Notes under the pieces: model-generated
Seen by the model: only the letters and a program-made list of their open reading frames with translations
What the model was told of the DNA's origin: nothing
Databases searched by the model: none
DNA from: Acinetobacter dispersus
GTDB taxonomy: Bacteria > Pseudomonadota > Gammaproteobacteria > Pseudomonadales > Moraxellaceae
Assembly (NCBI RefSeq): GCF_009884975.1
Contig: NZ_CP041970.1
Span: 3,596,001-3,660,000, forward strand
Reading direction: 5' to 3'
Length of the DNA: 64,000 bases
Position numbers and translations under genes: made by a program
Shown here: positions 17,366 to 26,945 of the stretch, piece after piece
Layout of the letters: each line of letters begins with the position of its first letter
How positions within the stretch are numbered: the stretch's first letter is position 1

Positions 17366-18697
17366 ATGCAAGTAACGACTGAAGCGGTTTCGGGCGTTGC
17401 CCGTCGTTTAAATGTTTCTGTACCGACGAGCCGTGTTAACGAGCAGTTTGAAGCTCGCTTACAACGCACTGCCAAAACTGTGAAGATCAACGGCTTCCGT
17501 CCAGGTAAAGTGCCTTTGAATGTTGTTCGCCGTGAATATGGTGCGGGCATTTATCAAGAAGTTGTGAATGACATCATTCGCGACACAGTATTTGAAGCAA
17601 TTCAACAAGAAAAAATCAATGCGGTCGGTATGCCGAACATTGAAAAAGTTGAAAACAAAGATGATGCTTTAGTTTTTGAAGCGACTGTTGAAGTTTATCC
17701 AGAAGTAGAAGTGAAAGCTTTTGCTGACTTGGAAGTTGAACGTAAAGCATCAGAAATCAACGACAAAGACGTTGATGTCATGATCGAAAACTTGCAAAAA
17801 CAACGTCAAACTTGGGCTGTAACTAAAGGTATGGCGAAGAAAGACATGCAAGTAACTTTCGACTTCGAAGGTACTGTTGATGGTGAGAAGTTTGAAGGCG
17901 GTGCTGCTGAAGACTTTAAACTAGTACTTGGTTCAGGTCGTATGATTCCTGGCTTTGAAGACGGTATCGTTGGTATGAAAGCTGGCGAAGAGAAAGTGAT
18001 TGATGTGACTTTCCCAGAAGATTACCAAGCTGAAAACTTAGCGGGTAAAGCAGCTCAATTCAAAATCACTGTGAAGCAAGTTGAAAAAGCAAAACTTCCA
18101 GAAATCGATGCTGAATTCTTGAAAATCTTTGGTTTAACTGAAGAAGAAGGCTTAGACAAGTTAAAAGCTGACGTTCGTAAGAATATGGAACGTGAAGTTC
18201 GCAACGGTCTTCGTAACCAAGTTAAACAAGCTGCATTTGATGCGCTTGTTGCTGCAAACGAAATTGAAGTTCCTGCTTCAATGGTTGCTCAAGAAATTGA
18301 CCGTCAACGTCAACAAATGATTCAACAGTTCACTCAGCAGTTTGGTGCTCAAGGTGCAGGCGCATTTGACAGCAGCATGCTTCCTGATGAATTGTTCAAA
18401 GAACAAGCTGAAAAATCAGTTAAGCTTGGCGTATTGGTAAGCAAAGTATTGGCTGACGCTAAACTTGAAGTTGACCAAGCACGTGTTAATGCTTATATCG
18501 ATGACATGGCTTCTTCTTATGAAGATCCAACAGAAGTTGTTGAATACTTCAAAAATGACCAACAACAACGTGCTCAAATCGAAGCTGTTGTGTTAGAAGA
18601 CCAAGTTGTTGATCACATCTTAGCTGCAGCTAAAGTAAAAGATGTTGCGATCAGCTATGAAGACTTATTGAAAGAACAACAAGCTCGCCGTGGCTAA
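17366..18697 (+). CDS. tig: Trigger factor
   Basis: A 443-residue ribosome-associated chaperone and prolyl isomerase. I start it at [10 protein letters not shown] because GAGGAAG lies just before this ATG and family members begin so; an upstream TTG is in frame but unlikely. The N-terminal ribosome-binding domain holds the NGFRPGKVP signature (about residues 43-51), followed by an FKBP-type isomerase domain (about 150-245, with [17 protein letters not shown] and [18 protein letters not shown]) and a helical C-terminal substrate cradle. It is followed by its own terminator, then clpP and clpX in the common order. Confidence 0.97.
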   Translation: MQVTTEAVSGVARRLNVSVPTSRVNEQFEARLQRTAKTVKINGFRPGKVPLNVVRREYGAGIYQEVVNDIIRDTVFEAIQQEKINAVGMPNIEKVENKDDALVFEATVEVYPEVEVKAFADLEVERKASEINDKDVDVMIENLQKQRQTWAVTKGMAKKDMQVTFDFEGTVDGEKFEGGAAEDFKLVLGSGRMIPGFEDGIVGMKAGEEKVIDVTFPEDYQAENLAGKAAQFKITVKQVEKAKLPEIDAEFLKIFGLTEEEGLDKLKADVRKNMEREVRNGLRNQVKQAAFDALVAANEIEVPASMVAQEIDRQRQQMIQQFTQQFGAQGAGAFDSSMLPDELFKEQAEKSVKLGVLVSKVLADAKLEVDQARVNAYIDDMASSYEDPTEVVEYFKNDQQQRAQIEAVVLEDQVVDHILAAAKVKDVAISYEDLLKEQQARRG

Positions 18698-19049
18698 TCT
18701 TTTAAAAAGTTGATTCAAGAAAAAGGCGCTTAATGCGCCTTTTTCTTTAGGGTTGCCAATTTTGTATTTCATTATGATTTAAAACAGTAAGACTTTGGCT
18801 TGCAGAGCTTTAAGCATAGGTGTGAAATTTCATAAACCATGCTGTGCATCATCAGAAAATCTCCCTTACTTAAAGCATCGATGTAAAGTCTGCAAACCCT
18901 CTGTTAGCAAAGTGTTAATTTGTCGAAAAATTGCCAGATTTTAGTCTAAATAATCGAATATTTCAGATTGAACCTTTTGCAATTTCATTGATTATCCCTC
19001 ATATTGTTGGCATAGATCGAGTCACAATAATTTAGGAATAAGTAAACGT
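18698..19049. other. Intergenic region between tig and clpP
   Basis: About 350 bases. After the tig terminator there is an imperfect inverted repeat (18797-18817 with 18881-18898: GGCTTGCAGAGCTTTAAGCAT against GGTTTGCAGACTTTACAT on the opposite strand). The clpP promoter must lie in the last 150 bases, where I see no clear consensus. No gene is seen. Confidence 0.5.
18720..18744 (+). terminator. tig terminator
   Basis: AAAAAGGCGC / GCGCCTTTTT stem with a five-base loop and a T-run. Confidence 0.9.
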
Positions 19050-19655
19050 ATGTATGTTCCAACAATTGAAAATGCTTTAGTTCCTGTTGTCGTTGAACAA
19101 TCATCTCGCGGTGAGCGTTCATTCGATATTTTTTCACGTCTATTACGTGAGCGTGTTATTTTCTTAACGGGTGAAGTTGAAGATAACATGGCGAACTTAA
19201 TCGTTGCGCAGATGTTATTTCTTGAAGCAGAAAATCCAGAAAAAGATATTCACCTTTATATCAATTCACCAGGCGGTTCAGTAACTGCTGGTATGGCGAT
19301 TTACGATACCATGCAGTTTATCAAACCAGATGTTGTGACCTACTGTATGGGACAAGCAGCATCAATGGGTGCATTCTTATTGAATGCGGGTGCAAAAGGC
19401 AAACGTTACTGTCTTGAAAATGCTCGTGTGATGATCCACCAACCATTAGGTGGTTTCCGTGGTCAGGCTTCTGATATTGAAATTCACGCACGTGAAATTC
19501 TGTTCATTAAAGAGCGTTTAAATCGCTTAATGGCTGAACATAGTGGTCAAGATTACGAGACCGTTGCACGTGATACAGATCGTGATAATTTCATGACTGC
19601 ACAAGCAGCCAAAGAATATGGTTTAGTCGATGAAGTGCTAAGCAAACGTCCCTGA
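19050..19655 (+). CDS. clpP: ATP-dependent Clp protease proteolytic subunit
   Basis: A 201-residue serine protease that forms the double-heptameric ClpP chamber. The catalytic triad is visible: S105 in [10 protein letters not shown]130 in MIHQPLGG and D179 in DTDRDNF, with the usual 25 and 49 residue spacing. The ribosome site AGGAATAAG precedes the ATG. clpX follows after 42 bases in the same direction, so the two are co-transcribed; together they degrade ssrA-tagged and regulatory proteins. Confidence 0.98.
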   Translation: MYVPTIENALVPVVVEQSSRGERSFDIFSRLLRERVIFLTGEVEDNMANLIVAQMLFLEAENPEKDIHLYINSPGGSVTAGMAIYDTMQFIKPDVVTYCMGQAASMGAFLLNAGAKGKRYCLENARVMIHQPLGGFRGQASDIEIHAREILFIKERLNRLMAEHSGQDYETVARDTDRDNFMTAQAAKEYGLVDEVLSKRP

Positions 19656-19697
19656 TTTTTTAGGACCTAAGTTTAAGATTTAAGTTGTGGAGTAAAT

Positions 19698-21008
19698 ATG
19701 TCCGAACATCCTCAAGGACAAAAACATTGTTCATTTTGCGGTAAGACGCAATCTGAAGTTGGAAAATTGATTGCTGGTGAGGACGCATATATTTGTAATG
19801 AGTGTGTAGATGTCTGCTTAGATCTCGTTCAAACCAGTCAACAAGTTGAAGCAGGCGATTGGGCAACTAAAGCCCTGCCAAAACCACACGAAATACGTGC
19901 TGCCTTGGACCAATATGTGATTGGACAAGATGTTGCGAAGAAAACCTTATCTGTTGCGGTCTATAACCACTATAAGCGTTTAAAAGTAGGCCAGTCGACT
20001 CACGGGCATCAAGAGATTGAAATTGCAAAAAGTAATATTTTGCTGATTGGACCGACAGGTTCAGGTAAAACATTGCTTGCACAAACACTTGCGCGTTTGC
20101 TTGATGTTCCATTTGCGATGGCAGATGCAACCACTTTAACCGAAGCAGGTTATGTGGGTGAAGATGTTGAAAACATCGTGCAGAAGTTATTGCAGAAAGC
20201 AGATTACGATGTAGAAAAAGCGCAAAAAGGCATTATCTATATTGATGAGATTGATAAGATTACCCGTAAATCTGAAAATCCTTCAATTACCCGTGATGTG
20301 TCTGGTGAGGGCGTACAACAAGCATTGTTAAAAATGATTGAAGGTACGGTTGCGTCTATTCCACCACAAGGTGGTCGTAAGCACCCACAGCAAGAATTCA
20401 TCCAGATTGATACAGCTAACATCCTGTTTATCTGTGGTGGTGCATTCTCTGGCTTGGAAAAAATTGTCCAACAGCGTCAAGAGAAGGGCGGTATTGGTTT
20501 TACAGCAGATGTGAAGAATAAGGACGACAGTAAAAAAGTCTCTGAATTGTTCCGTCAGGTTGAAGCAACGGACTTGGTTAAATTCGGTTTGATTCCTGAA
20601 TTTATCGGTCGTTTACCAGTGATTGCAACTTTGGAAGAGCTGGATGAAGAAGCATTAATGCAGATTCTGACAGAACCTAAAAATGCATTAACACGTCAAT
20701 ACCAATATCTTTTCACCATGGAAAATGTAGACCTTGTCTTTGATGAGTCTGCGTTACGTGCCGTGGCGAAGAAAGCTCTTGAGCGTAATACAGGTGCGCG
20801 TGGTTTACGTTCTATTCTGGAAAATGTACTACTTGAAACCATGTATGACTTACCAAGTCGTACGGATGTTGGTACCGTTATTTTGAATGAAGCTGTCATT
20901 AATGGTACGGCTAAACCAACATTCAAAGCAGAGCGTTTACCACAAGTGGGTACGCCAGAAGCAACTGAAAAGAAGGATTTGAAGGTGATTGATTCTAAAT
21001 CAGCCTAA
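19698..21008 (+). CDS. clpX: ClpX, ATP-dependent unfoldase of ClpXP
   Basis: A 436-residue AAA+ unfoldase. The N-terminal four-cysteine zinc domain is at about residues 13-43 (CSFCGK ... CNECVDVC), Walker A is GPTGSGKT, Walker B is IIYIDEID, and GYVGEDVE pore-loop and sensor regions follow. The ClpP-docking IGF loop appears as [10 protein letters not shown]. The ATG is preceded by GGAG. It follows clpP and ends at a strong terminator. Confidence 0.98.
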   Translation: MSEHPQGQKHCSFCGKTQSEVGKLIAGEDAYICNECVDVCLDLVQTSQQVEAGDWATKALPKPHEIRAALDQYVIGQDVAKKTLSVAVYNHYKRLKVGQSTHGHQEIEIAKSNILLIGPTGSGKTLLAQTLARLLDVPFAMADATTLTEAGYVGEDVENIVQKLLQKADYDVEKAQKGIIYIDEIDKITRKSENPSITRDVSGEGVQQALLKMIEGTVASIPPQGGRKHPQQEFIQIDTANILFICGGAFSGLEKIVQQRQEKGGIGFTADVKNKDDSKKVSELFRQVEATDLVKFGLIPEFIGRLPVIATLEELDEEALMQILTEPKNALTRQYQYLFTMENVDLVFDESALRAVAKKALERNTGARGLRSILENVLLETMYDLPSRTDVGTVILNEAVINGTAKPTFKAERLPQVGTPEATEKKDLKVIDSKSA

Positions 21009-21021
21009 TTCTCATTCATCT

Positions 21022-21059
21022 AAAAAAGCATGAAAGGCTTGGCTTTTCATGCTTTTTTT
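21022..21059 (+). terminator. clpPX terminator
   Basis: AAAAAAGCATGAAA pairs with TTTCATGCTTTTTT around a nine-base loop, followed by more T residues. Confidence 0.9.
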
Positions 21060-21161
21060 ATTTGCAATTAAGCGTTGAGGTGTTAATCTTAAAAAATTGA
21101 AAAAATGTGCATAGTTTTGCGCTGTTAAAAATAAATCCAAGAAAACGCCTTGAGGGATGTC

Positions 21162-21878
21162 ATGCGTTATTTAATATTGTCATTATGTTGTGCAGGGGTG
21201 TTGGCTGGCTGTCAAAGTCATAAGACAGTTGAAGAAAAACCAACCGCGCTGACTGCAACCTTACCAGCTGTCAATACTGAAAAAGAACCAGGCTTATTTG
21301 ATCAATATCATGTGGGTGGCTTCTCCGTTGGTGGTTGGGTTAATCAAAAGTTAGGCCAATATTACGCACCAATCAAACCGCAAAATGAACAAGCTGCGGT
21401 GGTTTATTTATATCGACCAGATACACGTTGGAACCGTCAGGAAATTGCTGCGGCCAATTTATTTATCAATGGTCATCGTATTCCGAGCTTATTACATAAT
21501 CATTATTACTGGGTGGAACTACCTGCGGGAACTTATCGCTTAAGCGTGAGTCGTCCTTTGGCAGGATTACATTTCCAAAAGCCGAAATATCTCGATTTTA
21601 CTGTGGATGCTGCACAAACTTATTTTATTAAATACGATGAAGAAAATAAGATTTCACGTAGTGAGCATACGGGCCCATTTATGATTACACCTGACAAGGT
21701 GGCGCATCAGGAAATCGCATTCACACGGTTAAAATCTTCTAGCTATAACTTTGTCGCTCAAGATGCATCGGGTAAGGTTCGTTCAAAACCTCAAGAATTA
21801 AAACCAGCAAAGTATGATGAAAAGTCAGAAGTGCATTTGGTTAAGCCATTTAAACTGTGGAATCCATTGACTTGGTAG
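21162..21878 (+). CDS. Lipoprotein with DUF2846-like domain
   Basis: A 238-residue protein starting at the ATG at 21162 (GAGGGATGTC just before it); a TTG 12 bases upstream is less likely. The signal peptide ends in a clear lipobox, LAGC, at about residues 14-17, so the mature protein is lipid-anchored. Residues about 80-170 (AVVYLYRPDTRW, LFINGHRIPSLLHNHYYWVELPAGTYRLSV) fit the DUF2846 pattern, whose function is unknown. It is transcribed alone, convergent with the DUF2059 gene, with only 14 bases between their stops and no obvious terminator. Confidence 0.75.
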   Translation: MRYLILSLCCAGVLAGCQSHKTVEEKPTALTATLPAVNTEKEPGLFDQYHVGGFSVGGWVNQKLGQYYAPIKPQNEQAAVVYLYRPDTRWNRQEIAAANLFINGHRIPSLLHNHYYWVELPAGTYRLSVSRPLAGLHFQKPKYLDFTVDAAQTYFIKYDEENKISRSEHTGPFMITPDKVAHQEIAFTRLKSSSYNFVAQDASGKVRSKPQELKPAKYDEKSEVHLVKPFKLWNPLTW

Positions 21879-21892
21879 GTTTGCTTGAGCAG

Positions 21893-22435
21893 TTACTCAT
21901 CCTGAATTAAAGGTTTGATGATGGTGAGGAACTGCTCTTTTAATTGTGAGCTCTGCTCTGGATCATTTAAGGTTTTTTGACTTAAATTATTCATATATTG
22001 AAAAACATGAGTACTGATTTGCAATGTTTTTTGATTAATGGATTTACCTTCAGGTGTTTTTAAGAATTTCAAATAGGCTTGTATTTCTTCTTCGCTCAAG
22101 GTATCTGCATAAATCTTCTCGATTGCTCGAATAGTTTCGGGGCGAGCAAAGACTTTTGAGCTGGTATCTTTAAGTAATTGGCTCAGTTCCAACACGGCAA
22201 GATGTTCTTGTGTTGTGGTCAGTTCTTCTTTTCCTAAGACTCTTAATAAAATATTTTCCGCTTCAAGATCGAGTGTTGGTTGCATTTCATCGAGTGAGGT
22301 ATTTAAAACATTTTCGAGCTCGCTCAGTTTGATTAGTTCTTTGACTGACTTACTTTGGGCTGGGGATGCAAAGGTATTTTGCATGCCAACGAGAAGGCAA
22401 AGTCCAATCACCATGTTGAACATGTATTTATTCAT
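21893..22435 (-). CDS. Exported DUF2059-like protein
   Basis: A 180-residue protein with a signal peptide (cleavage near FASPAQ). The C-terminal half, with IYADTLSEEEIQAYLKFLKTPEGKSIN, carries the pattern of DUF2059, a helical periplasmic family of unknown role. Its start is an ATG at 22435 with no strong ribosome site. It lies downstream of the fumarase gene but is separated from it by a terminator. Confidence 0.7.
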   Translation of the reverse strand: MNKYMFNMVIGLCLLVGMQNTFASPAQSKSVKELIKLSELENVLNTSLDEMQPTLDLEAENILLRVLGKEELTTTQEHLAVLELSQLLKDTSSKVFARPETIRAIEKIYADTLSEEEIQAYLKFLKTPEGKSINQKTLQISTHVFQYMNNLSQKTLNDPEQSSQLKEQFLTIIKPLIQDE

Positions 22436-22490
22436 CTATAGACCGCCTTATTGTTCTCGTCTTTTTTATAATTTAGCAGAAGCCACAGGC

Positions 22491-22522
22491 AAAAAAATAG
22501 CCGAATACGATGATTCGGCTAT
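22491..22522 (-). terminator. Fumarase gene terminator
   Basis: On the minus strand ATAGCCGAAT pairs with ATTCGGCTAT around a six-base loop, followed by seven T residues. It starts 21 bases after the stop codon. Confidence 0.9.
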
Positions 22523-22542
22523 GATTATTGTATGAGTATTAT

Positions 22543-24069
22543 TTATGACGCAGCAGCATCAACAACTGGGATTTTACCAATCTTAGCTTGCCAGATTTTT
22601 GGTGCAGTGGCATGGATTGAAGTACCATTTACATCAACTGCAACAGAAACAGGCATATCTTCAACTACGAATTTGTAGATTGCTTCCATACCTAAGTCTG
22701 CAAAAGCAACGACTTCCGCTTCACGGACTGCTTTAGACACGAGGTAAGCAGCACCACCAACGGCCATTAAATAAGTTGCTTGATTGTCTTTGATCGCTTC
22801 AATTGCAGCAGGACCCCGGTCCGCTTTACCAATCATACCGAATAAGCCCGTTGCTTCTAAAACTTGACGAGTGAACTTATCCATACGGGTTGCAGTGGTT
22901 GGGCCAGCAGGACCAACAACTTCATCGCCAACTGGATCGACTGGACCTACGTAGTAAATGAATTTACCTTTTAGATCGACTGGAAGTTCTTCGCCATTAT
23001 TTAACATGTCGACCATGCGCTTATGTGCAGCATCACGACCTGTATAAATCGTACCGTTCAATAATAATGTATCGCCTGGCTTCCAAGCATTCATTTCTTC
23101 TTGGGTAATAGTATCAAGGTTTACACGTTTTGATTGAGAAGAATCCCACGTTACAGCAGGGTAGTCTTCAAGTTTTGGTGCTTGAATATGTGCAACGCCA
23201 GTACCATCTAACTGGAAGTGTGCGTGACGAGTCGCCGCACAGTTCGGAATCATACCCACTGGCTTACCTGCCGCATGACATGGGTAATCCTTGATTTTAA
23301 TATCAAGTACTGTAGTTAAACCACCAAGACCTTGTGCGCCAATACCGAGTGCATTCACTTTCTCGAAGATCTCGATACGGAGTTCTTCCATTTTGCTTTG
23401 TGGGCCACGACGAAGTAATTCGTCCATGTTGATTTCTTCCATAAGTGCTTCTTTTGCAAGCATCATGGCTTTTTCAGCAGTACCACCGATACCAATGCCG
23501 AGCATACCTGGTGGACACCAACCTGCACCCATAGTTGGAACAGTTTTAAGTACCCAATCCACGATTGAATCAGATGGGTTTAACATCGCAAGTTTAGATT
23601 TATTTTCTGAACCGCCACCCTTCGCTGCAACGGTAATATCAACTTTATTACCAGGAACGAGTTTGTAGTGAATCACGGCAGGCGTATTGTCTTTGGTATT
23701 TTTACGACCAAAAGCTGGATCTGCTAAAACAGAAGCACGGAGTACATTTGAGTTCTCTAGGTAACCTTGGCGTACACCTTCGTTTACAGCATCATCCAAG
23801 CTCATGGTTAAATCAAATTTAACATCTAAGCCGACTTCAAGGAAAACGTTAACGATCCCTGTATCCTGACAGATTGGTCGGTGACCTTCAGCACACATAC
23901 GTGAGTTGATAAGGATTTGGGCAATAGCATCTTTTGCAGCTTTGTTTTCTTCACGATCATAAGCACGGCTCATCGCTTGGATGAAGTCTTGTGGGTGATA
24001 GTAAGAAATAAATTGCAGGGCATCCTTGATTGATGTAATCAAGTCATCTTGTTTGATGATCGTTGTCAT
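22543..24069 (-). CDS. fumA: Class I (iron-sulfur) fumarate hydratase
   Basis: A 508-residue [4Fe-4S] hydro-lyase that interconverts fumarate and malate in the citric acid cycle. The N-terminal half is the fumarase alpha region with GHRPICQDTGIVNVF and the cluster cysteines (also in the GAGWCPPGMLGIGIGG and IPNCAATRH segments). The C-terminal half, from about residue 330 (LLNGTIYTGRDAAHKRM), is the beta domain, fused in one chain as in FumA/FumB. The length is usual. It is followed by a strong terminator, so it is monocistronic. Confidence 0.95.
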   Translation of the reverse strand: MTTIIKQDDLITSIKDALQFISYYHPQDFIQAMSRAYDREENKAAKDAIAQILINSRMCAEGHRPICQDTGIVNVFLEVGLDVKFDLTMSLDDAVNEGVRQGYLENSNVLRASVLADPAFGRKNTKDNTPAVIHYKLVPGNKVDITVAAKGGGSENKSKLAMLNPSDSIVDWVLKTVPTMGAGWCPPGMLGIGIGGTAEKAMMLAKEALMEEINMDELLRRGPQSKMEELRIEIFEKVNALGIGAQGLGGLTTVLDIKIKDYPCHAAGKPVGMIPNCAATRHAHFQLDGTGVAHIQAPKLEDYPAVTWDSSQSKRVNLDTITQEEMNAWKPGDTLLLNGTIYTGRDAAHKRMVDMLNNGEELPVDLKGKFIYYVGPVDPVGDEVVGPAGPTTATRMDKFTRQVLEATGLFGMIGKADRGPAAIEAIKDNQATYLMAVGGAAYLVSKAVREAEVVAFADLGMEAIYKFVVEDMPVSVAVDVNGTSIHATAPKIWQAKIGKIPVVDAAAS

Positions 24070-24217
24070 ATCAAATTTCTCTTGAGCGGGCGATTAGCTG
24101 GCGGGCTAAATTATATGACAAAAAGGAATGAATGTGGGAGTTTTAGCTTAGATTTGGCTAAAGGTCTAAAGTAAGCCTTCGATCTAAATTGCATCAACAA
24201 AAGATGCGCTTTGGATT

Positions 24218-25078
24218 TTAGTTTTTTCTCAGTTGAGATGGACTATAGCCAAACTGTTTCTTAAAGCGATGGCTAAAATGGCTGCTTGAGCTAAAACCAT
24301 ATTGCACTGCGATCTCTGTCAGATTCACTGTGGTTTGTTCAAGTGCTTGATGAGCTCGTTCAAGTCTGCGTTGCATCACATATTGATGTGGTGGCATCTG
24401 CATCGATTGTTTAAACATATGCGCAAAATGATACTCGCTGAGTTGCGCTTGCTGAGCCAGATCAGACAAGGTCAAACTCAAATGGAGATGTTGGTCAATC
24501 CATTCCAGTAACTGCTTAAGCACATAAGGGGAGAGTCCCCCTTTGACTTCAGGTGCTTGCCATTGTGCATGACTGTAATTTTTGATCAGATGATTGAGTA
24601 ATAATGTTGTTGCGGTACTCATCTGCAAATGGTTTTCACGATCTTGCCATGCACCATTGAGTAAAAAGTGCCGATAGATCATCGAAATTTGTGGGTCAGC
24701 CACAAAAATTTGTGGATTTAAAATGATCTGACTCGGTTCGCGATCCCAGACTTGTTCTGCCACACGTTGTAAGTGCTGTTCAGTATAGTAAAGATGTACG
24801 AAGGTGAGTGGATCACGTAGGTCCCAAGTCGACTCGAAATCTTGTGGCATCAGGCACATACGGTCAGGGCCACCGCCATTGTGCCAGCCCTGTTGGGTTT
24901 TTTGATAGCTTTCATAACCGCCCTGAATATACATACTCAAGGTGTGGTGATTGCTGCAGACACTGACACGATCCTGATTATTTTGCCACATGGCCAACTG
25001 CATGCCCGAACCCAGTTCTACCGAGTCGAGTAATTGCGCTTTATATTGCTGTAATTGATCTAGAATCTGATATTTCAT
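24218..25078 (-). CDS. AraC-family transcriptional regulator
   Basis: A 286-residue regulator. The last 100 residues contain the paired helix-turn-helix of AraC proteins, ending with the signature VNLTEIAVQYGFSSSSHFSHRFKKQFGYSPSQLR. The N-terminal part (about 1-170) would bind a ligand, with no clue to which. It is divergent from the EamA exporter gene at 25259 with 180 bases between starts, so control of that gene is a reasonable guess. Confidence 0.9.
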   Translation of the reverse strand: MKYQILDQLQQYKAQLLDSVELGSGMQLAMWQNNQDRVSVCSNHHTLSMYIQGGYESYQKTQQGWHNGGGPDRMCLMPQDFESTWDLRDPLTFVHLYYTEQHLQRVAEQVWDREPSQIILNPQIFVADPQISMIYRHFLLNGAWQDRENHLQMSTATTLLLNHLIKNYSHAQWQAPEVKGGLSPYVLKQLLEWIDQHLHLSLTLSDLAQQAQLSEYHFAHMFKQSMQMPPHQYVMQRRLERAHQALEQTTVNLTEIAVQYGFSSSSHFSHRFKKQFGYSPSQLRKN

Positions 25079-25258
25079 CTTCTATACGCAGTGCCAAATA
25101 TGATCCAGTTTAGTGTAGAACTTTCAGCCAGTTTTGTCATCTGGTCAAAAAATCTAGAAAAACGCAAATCCATGACAATCACCGCAAGATGGTGCAAGTA
25201 ATCAACGGCCTCAACCCTGCAAAATATAACAGTTATCGTTGAGTGTGGTTTTAGAGAA

Positions 25259-26164
25259 ATGAATGCGCTGTTATATGCTTTGGTGGTGGTAATTTGGGGA
25301 ACCACATGGATTGCGATCAGTCTGCAACAACAAAGTGGAATATCAGCCAGTGTTGCAGTGTTCTGGCGTTTTTTTATTTCTGCAATGGTGTTATTCGCTT
25401 TCGTTGCTTTGAGCCGAAAGTTGCGGAAACTCGCCGGTAAAGATCATCTGTTTTGTATGTTGCAGGCCTGCTGTATTTTTGGTTTTAACTTCGTCTGTTT
25501 TTATTATGCGGTGCAATATATCAGTAGTGGTTTAGAGGCTGTGATATTTTCCATGGCGGTGATTTTTAATACCATCAATGCCCGATTATTTTTCTCTCAG
25601 CAGGTTTCTTCGCGGTTTTATCCTGCGGCCTTATTAGGTGTACTCGGGATTATTGCCTTGTTTTGGCATGACGTGGTGGGCACCACTTTAAATCGCAATA
25701 CATTGATCGGTATTGGACTGTGCATTTTAGGCACTTATGGTTTCTCTTTGGGCAATATGATCAGTACGCGCCATCAAAAACATGGCTTGGATATTTTTAC
25801 CACCAATGCATACGGGATGTTGTATGGCTCACTGTTGATGGCGTTGATTTCATGGTTTAGACAGGATCAGTTTTTCCCGAGTATGCAATTAAGTGCAGTT
25901 AGTGCTTTACTGTATCTCGCGATCTTCGGTTCAGTGATTGGTTTCACTGCCTATTTTTATCTGGTCGGACGGATTGGTGCAGGTAAGGCAGCTTATAGTA
26001 CCTTGTTATTTCCTTTGGTCGCATTGGTGATTTCGACTGTATGGGAAGGCTATCACTGGCAAATGAATGCGGTGATTGGGGTGATTTTAATTCTATGTGG
26101 CAATGCAATTTTCTTTGTGAAAGGGCCGCAGTTCAAAAGAATTGGGGTTTCAAAACAAGCCTGA
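25259..26164 (+). CDS. EamA-family (DMT) inner-membrane exporter
   Basis: A 301-residue protein with about ten hydrophobic segments and two internally repeated EamA halves. It starts MNALLYALVVVIWGTTWIAI, typical of drug/metabolite transporters that export amino acids or other small molecules. The substrate is unknown. It is divergent from the AraC regulator. There is no clear terminator after it before the next gene. Confidence 0.88.
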   Translation: MNALLYALVVVIWGTTWIAISLQQQSGISASVAVFWRFFISAMVLFAFVALSRKLRKLAGKDHLFCMLQACCIFGFNFVCFYYAVQYISSGLEAVIFSMAVIFNTINARLFFSQQVSSRFYPAALLGVLGIIALFWHDVVGTTLNRNTLIGIGLCILGTYGFSLGNMISTRHQKHGLDIFTTNAYGMLYGSLLMALISWFRQDQFFPSMQLSAVSALLYLAIFGSVIGFTAYFYLVGRIGAGKAAYSTLLFPLVALVISTVWEGYHWQMNAVIGVILILCGNAIFFVKGPQFKRIGVSKQA

Positions 26165-26233
26165 GTATGAAATTTGATTTATTAGTTGGTAGATGAAACT
26201 GATATATTGAATAAAAAATATGGAATAGGCTTT

Positions 26234-26911
26234 ATGAATAATCAATCAGTCACACAAATAATGATTGATTTGTTAGAAGAGCATGGTGTTTCGGTTCAAA
26301 CGTTTGATGGTTGGATTGTACCTTATGGGCAACTCCCAGCGATGCGGGCCAACTGGTTGGAACATGAGACACATGGTCGTCTAGATGTTGAGGTGATGTT
26401 AGAGGATAAGCGAATCATAACTGAAAGTTTTGCTGGCATAGGGGTGGGAAACGCAGGGGTACTGAATGCGGTGCAGAATTTTTCTGTTAATTCATTACAT
26501 GTTTTTCTTGCCGCTTTCTGGAAGCAGAATGACCACACTGAAGTCACTATAGAGCAATGGCAAATAGCAGGAAAAAAATATACAGCTTATATTGGTAATA
26601 TTGGACAGCGTAGCGATCTTAATAATTCACCAACACCGCCTAGCGAATTCTTTTCTTCAATTGAACAGGCCATTCTAAAACACAAACCAGCTCATGATTT
26701 TGCGTGGTATAGAGTATTCTTTTGTGATTTTAAGGGTGAGCAAACGTTTGAAGCACTAGCTGAAAACCAAGACTGGGCAGATGGCTTAGAAGCTTTAAAA
26801 CAGTTAAGTTGGGAACCAAGTTCTGGGTATTATAGTGTTCGTAATTTTATTATATTAAAACGCAAGAAAGATCGTGGTTGGGAACGGATTAGAAATTACT
26901 TTAAAAACTGA
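26234..26911 (+). CDS. Conserved protein of unknown function (DUF6348-like)
   Basis: A 225-residue soluble protein. I choose the ATG at 26234; an in-frame TTG 48 bases upstream is possible but less likely. The block ESFAGIGVGNAGVLNAVQNF followed by SLHVFLAAFW and a C-terminal EPSSGYYSVRNFIIL resembles DUF6348 as I recall it; the function of that family is not known. It lies 69 bases after the exporter gene and has its own terminator, which overlaps its stop codon. Confidence 0.7.
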   Translation: MNNQSVTQIMIDLLEEHGVSVQTFDGWIVPYGQLPAMRANWLEHETHGRLDVEVMLEDKRIITESFAGIGVGNAGVLNAVQNFSVNSLHVFLAAFWKQNDHTEVTIEQWQIAGKKYTAYIGNIGQRSDLNNSPTPPSEFFSSIEQAILKHKPAHDFAWYRVFFCDFKGEQTFEALAENQDWADGLEALKQLSWEPSSGYYSVRNFIILKRKKDRGWERIRNYFKN

Positions 26912-26939
26912 TGTAGCAAAACCTGCTACATCAGTTTTT
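26903..26939. terminator. Bidirectional terminator between the DUF6348-like gene and pta
   Basis: A 16-bp stem (AAAAACTGATGTAGCA with its complement) with A and T runs on the two sides, between convergent genes. Confidence 0.9.
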
Positions 26940-26945
26940 TTATTC

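Noticed and set aside
23291..23668. A 125-codon frame antisense to the fumarase gene
   Set aside because: Same reason: antisense shadow of a well-supported gene.
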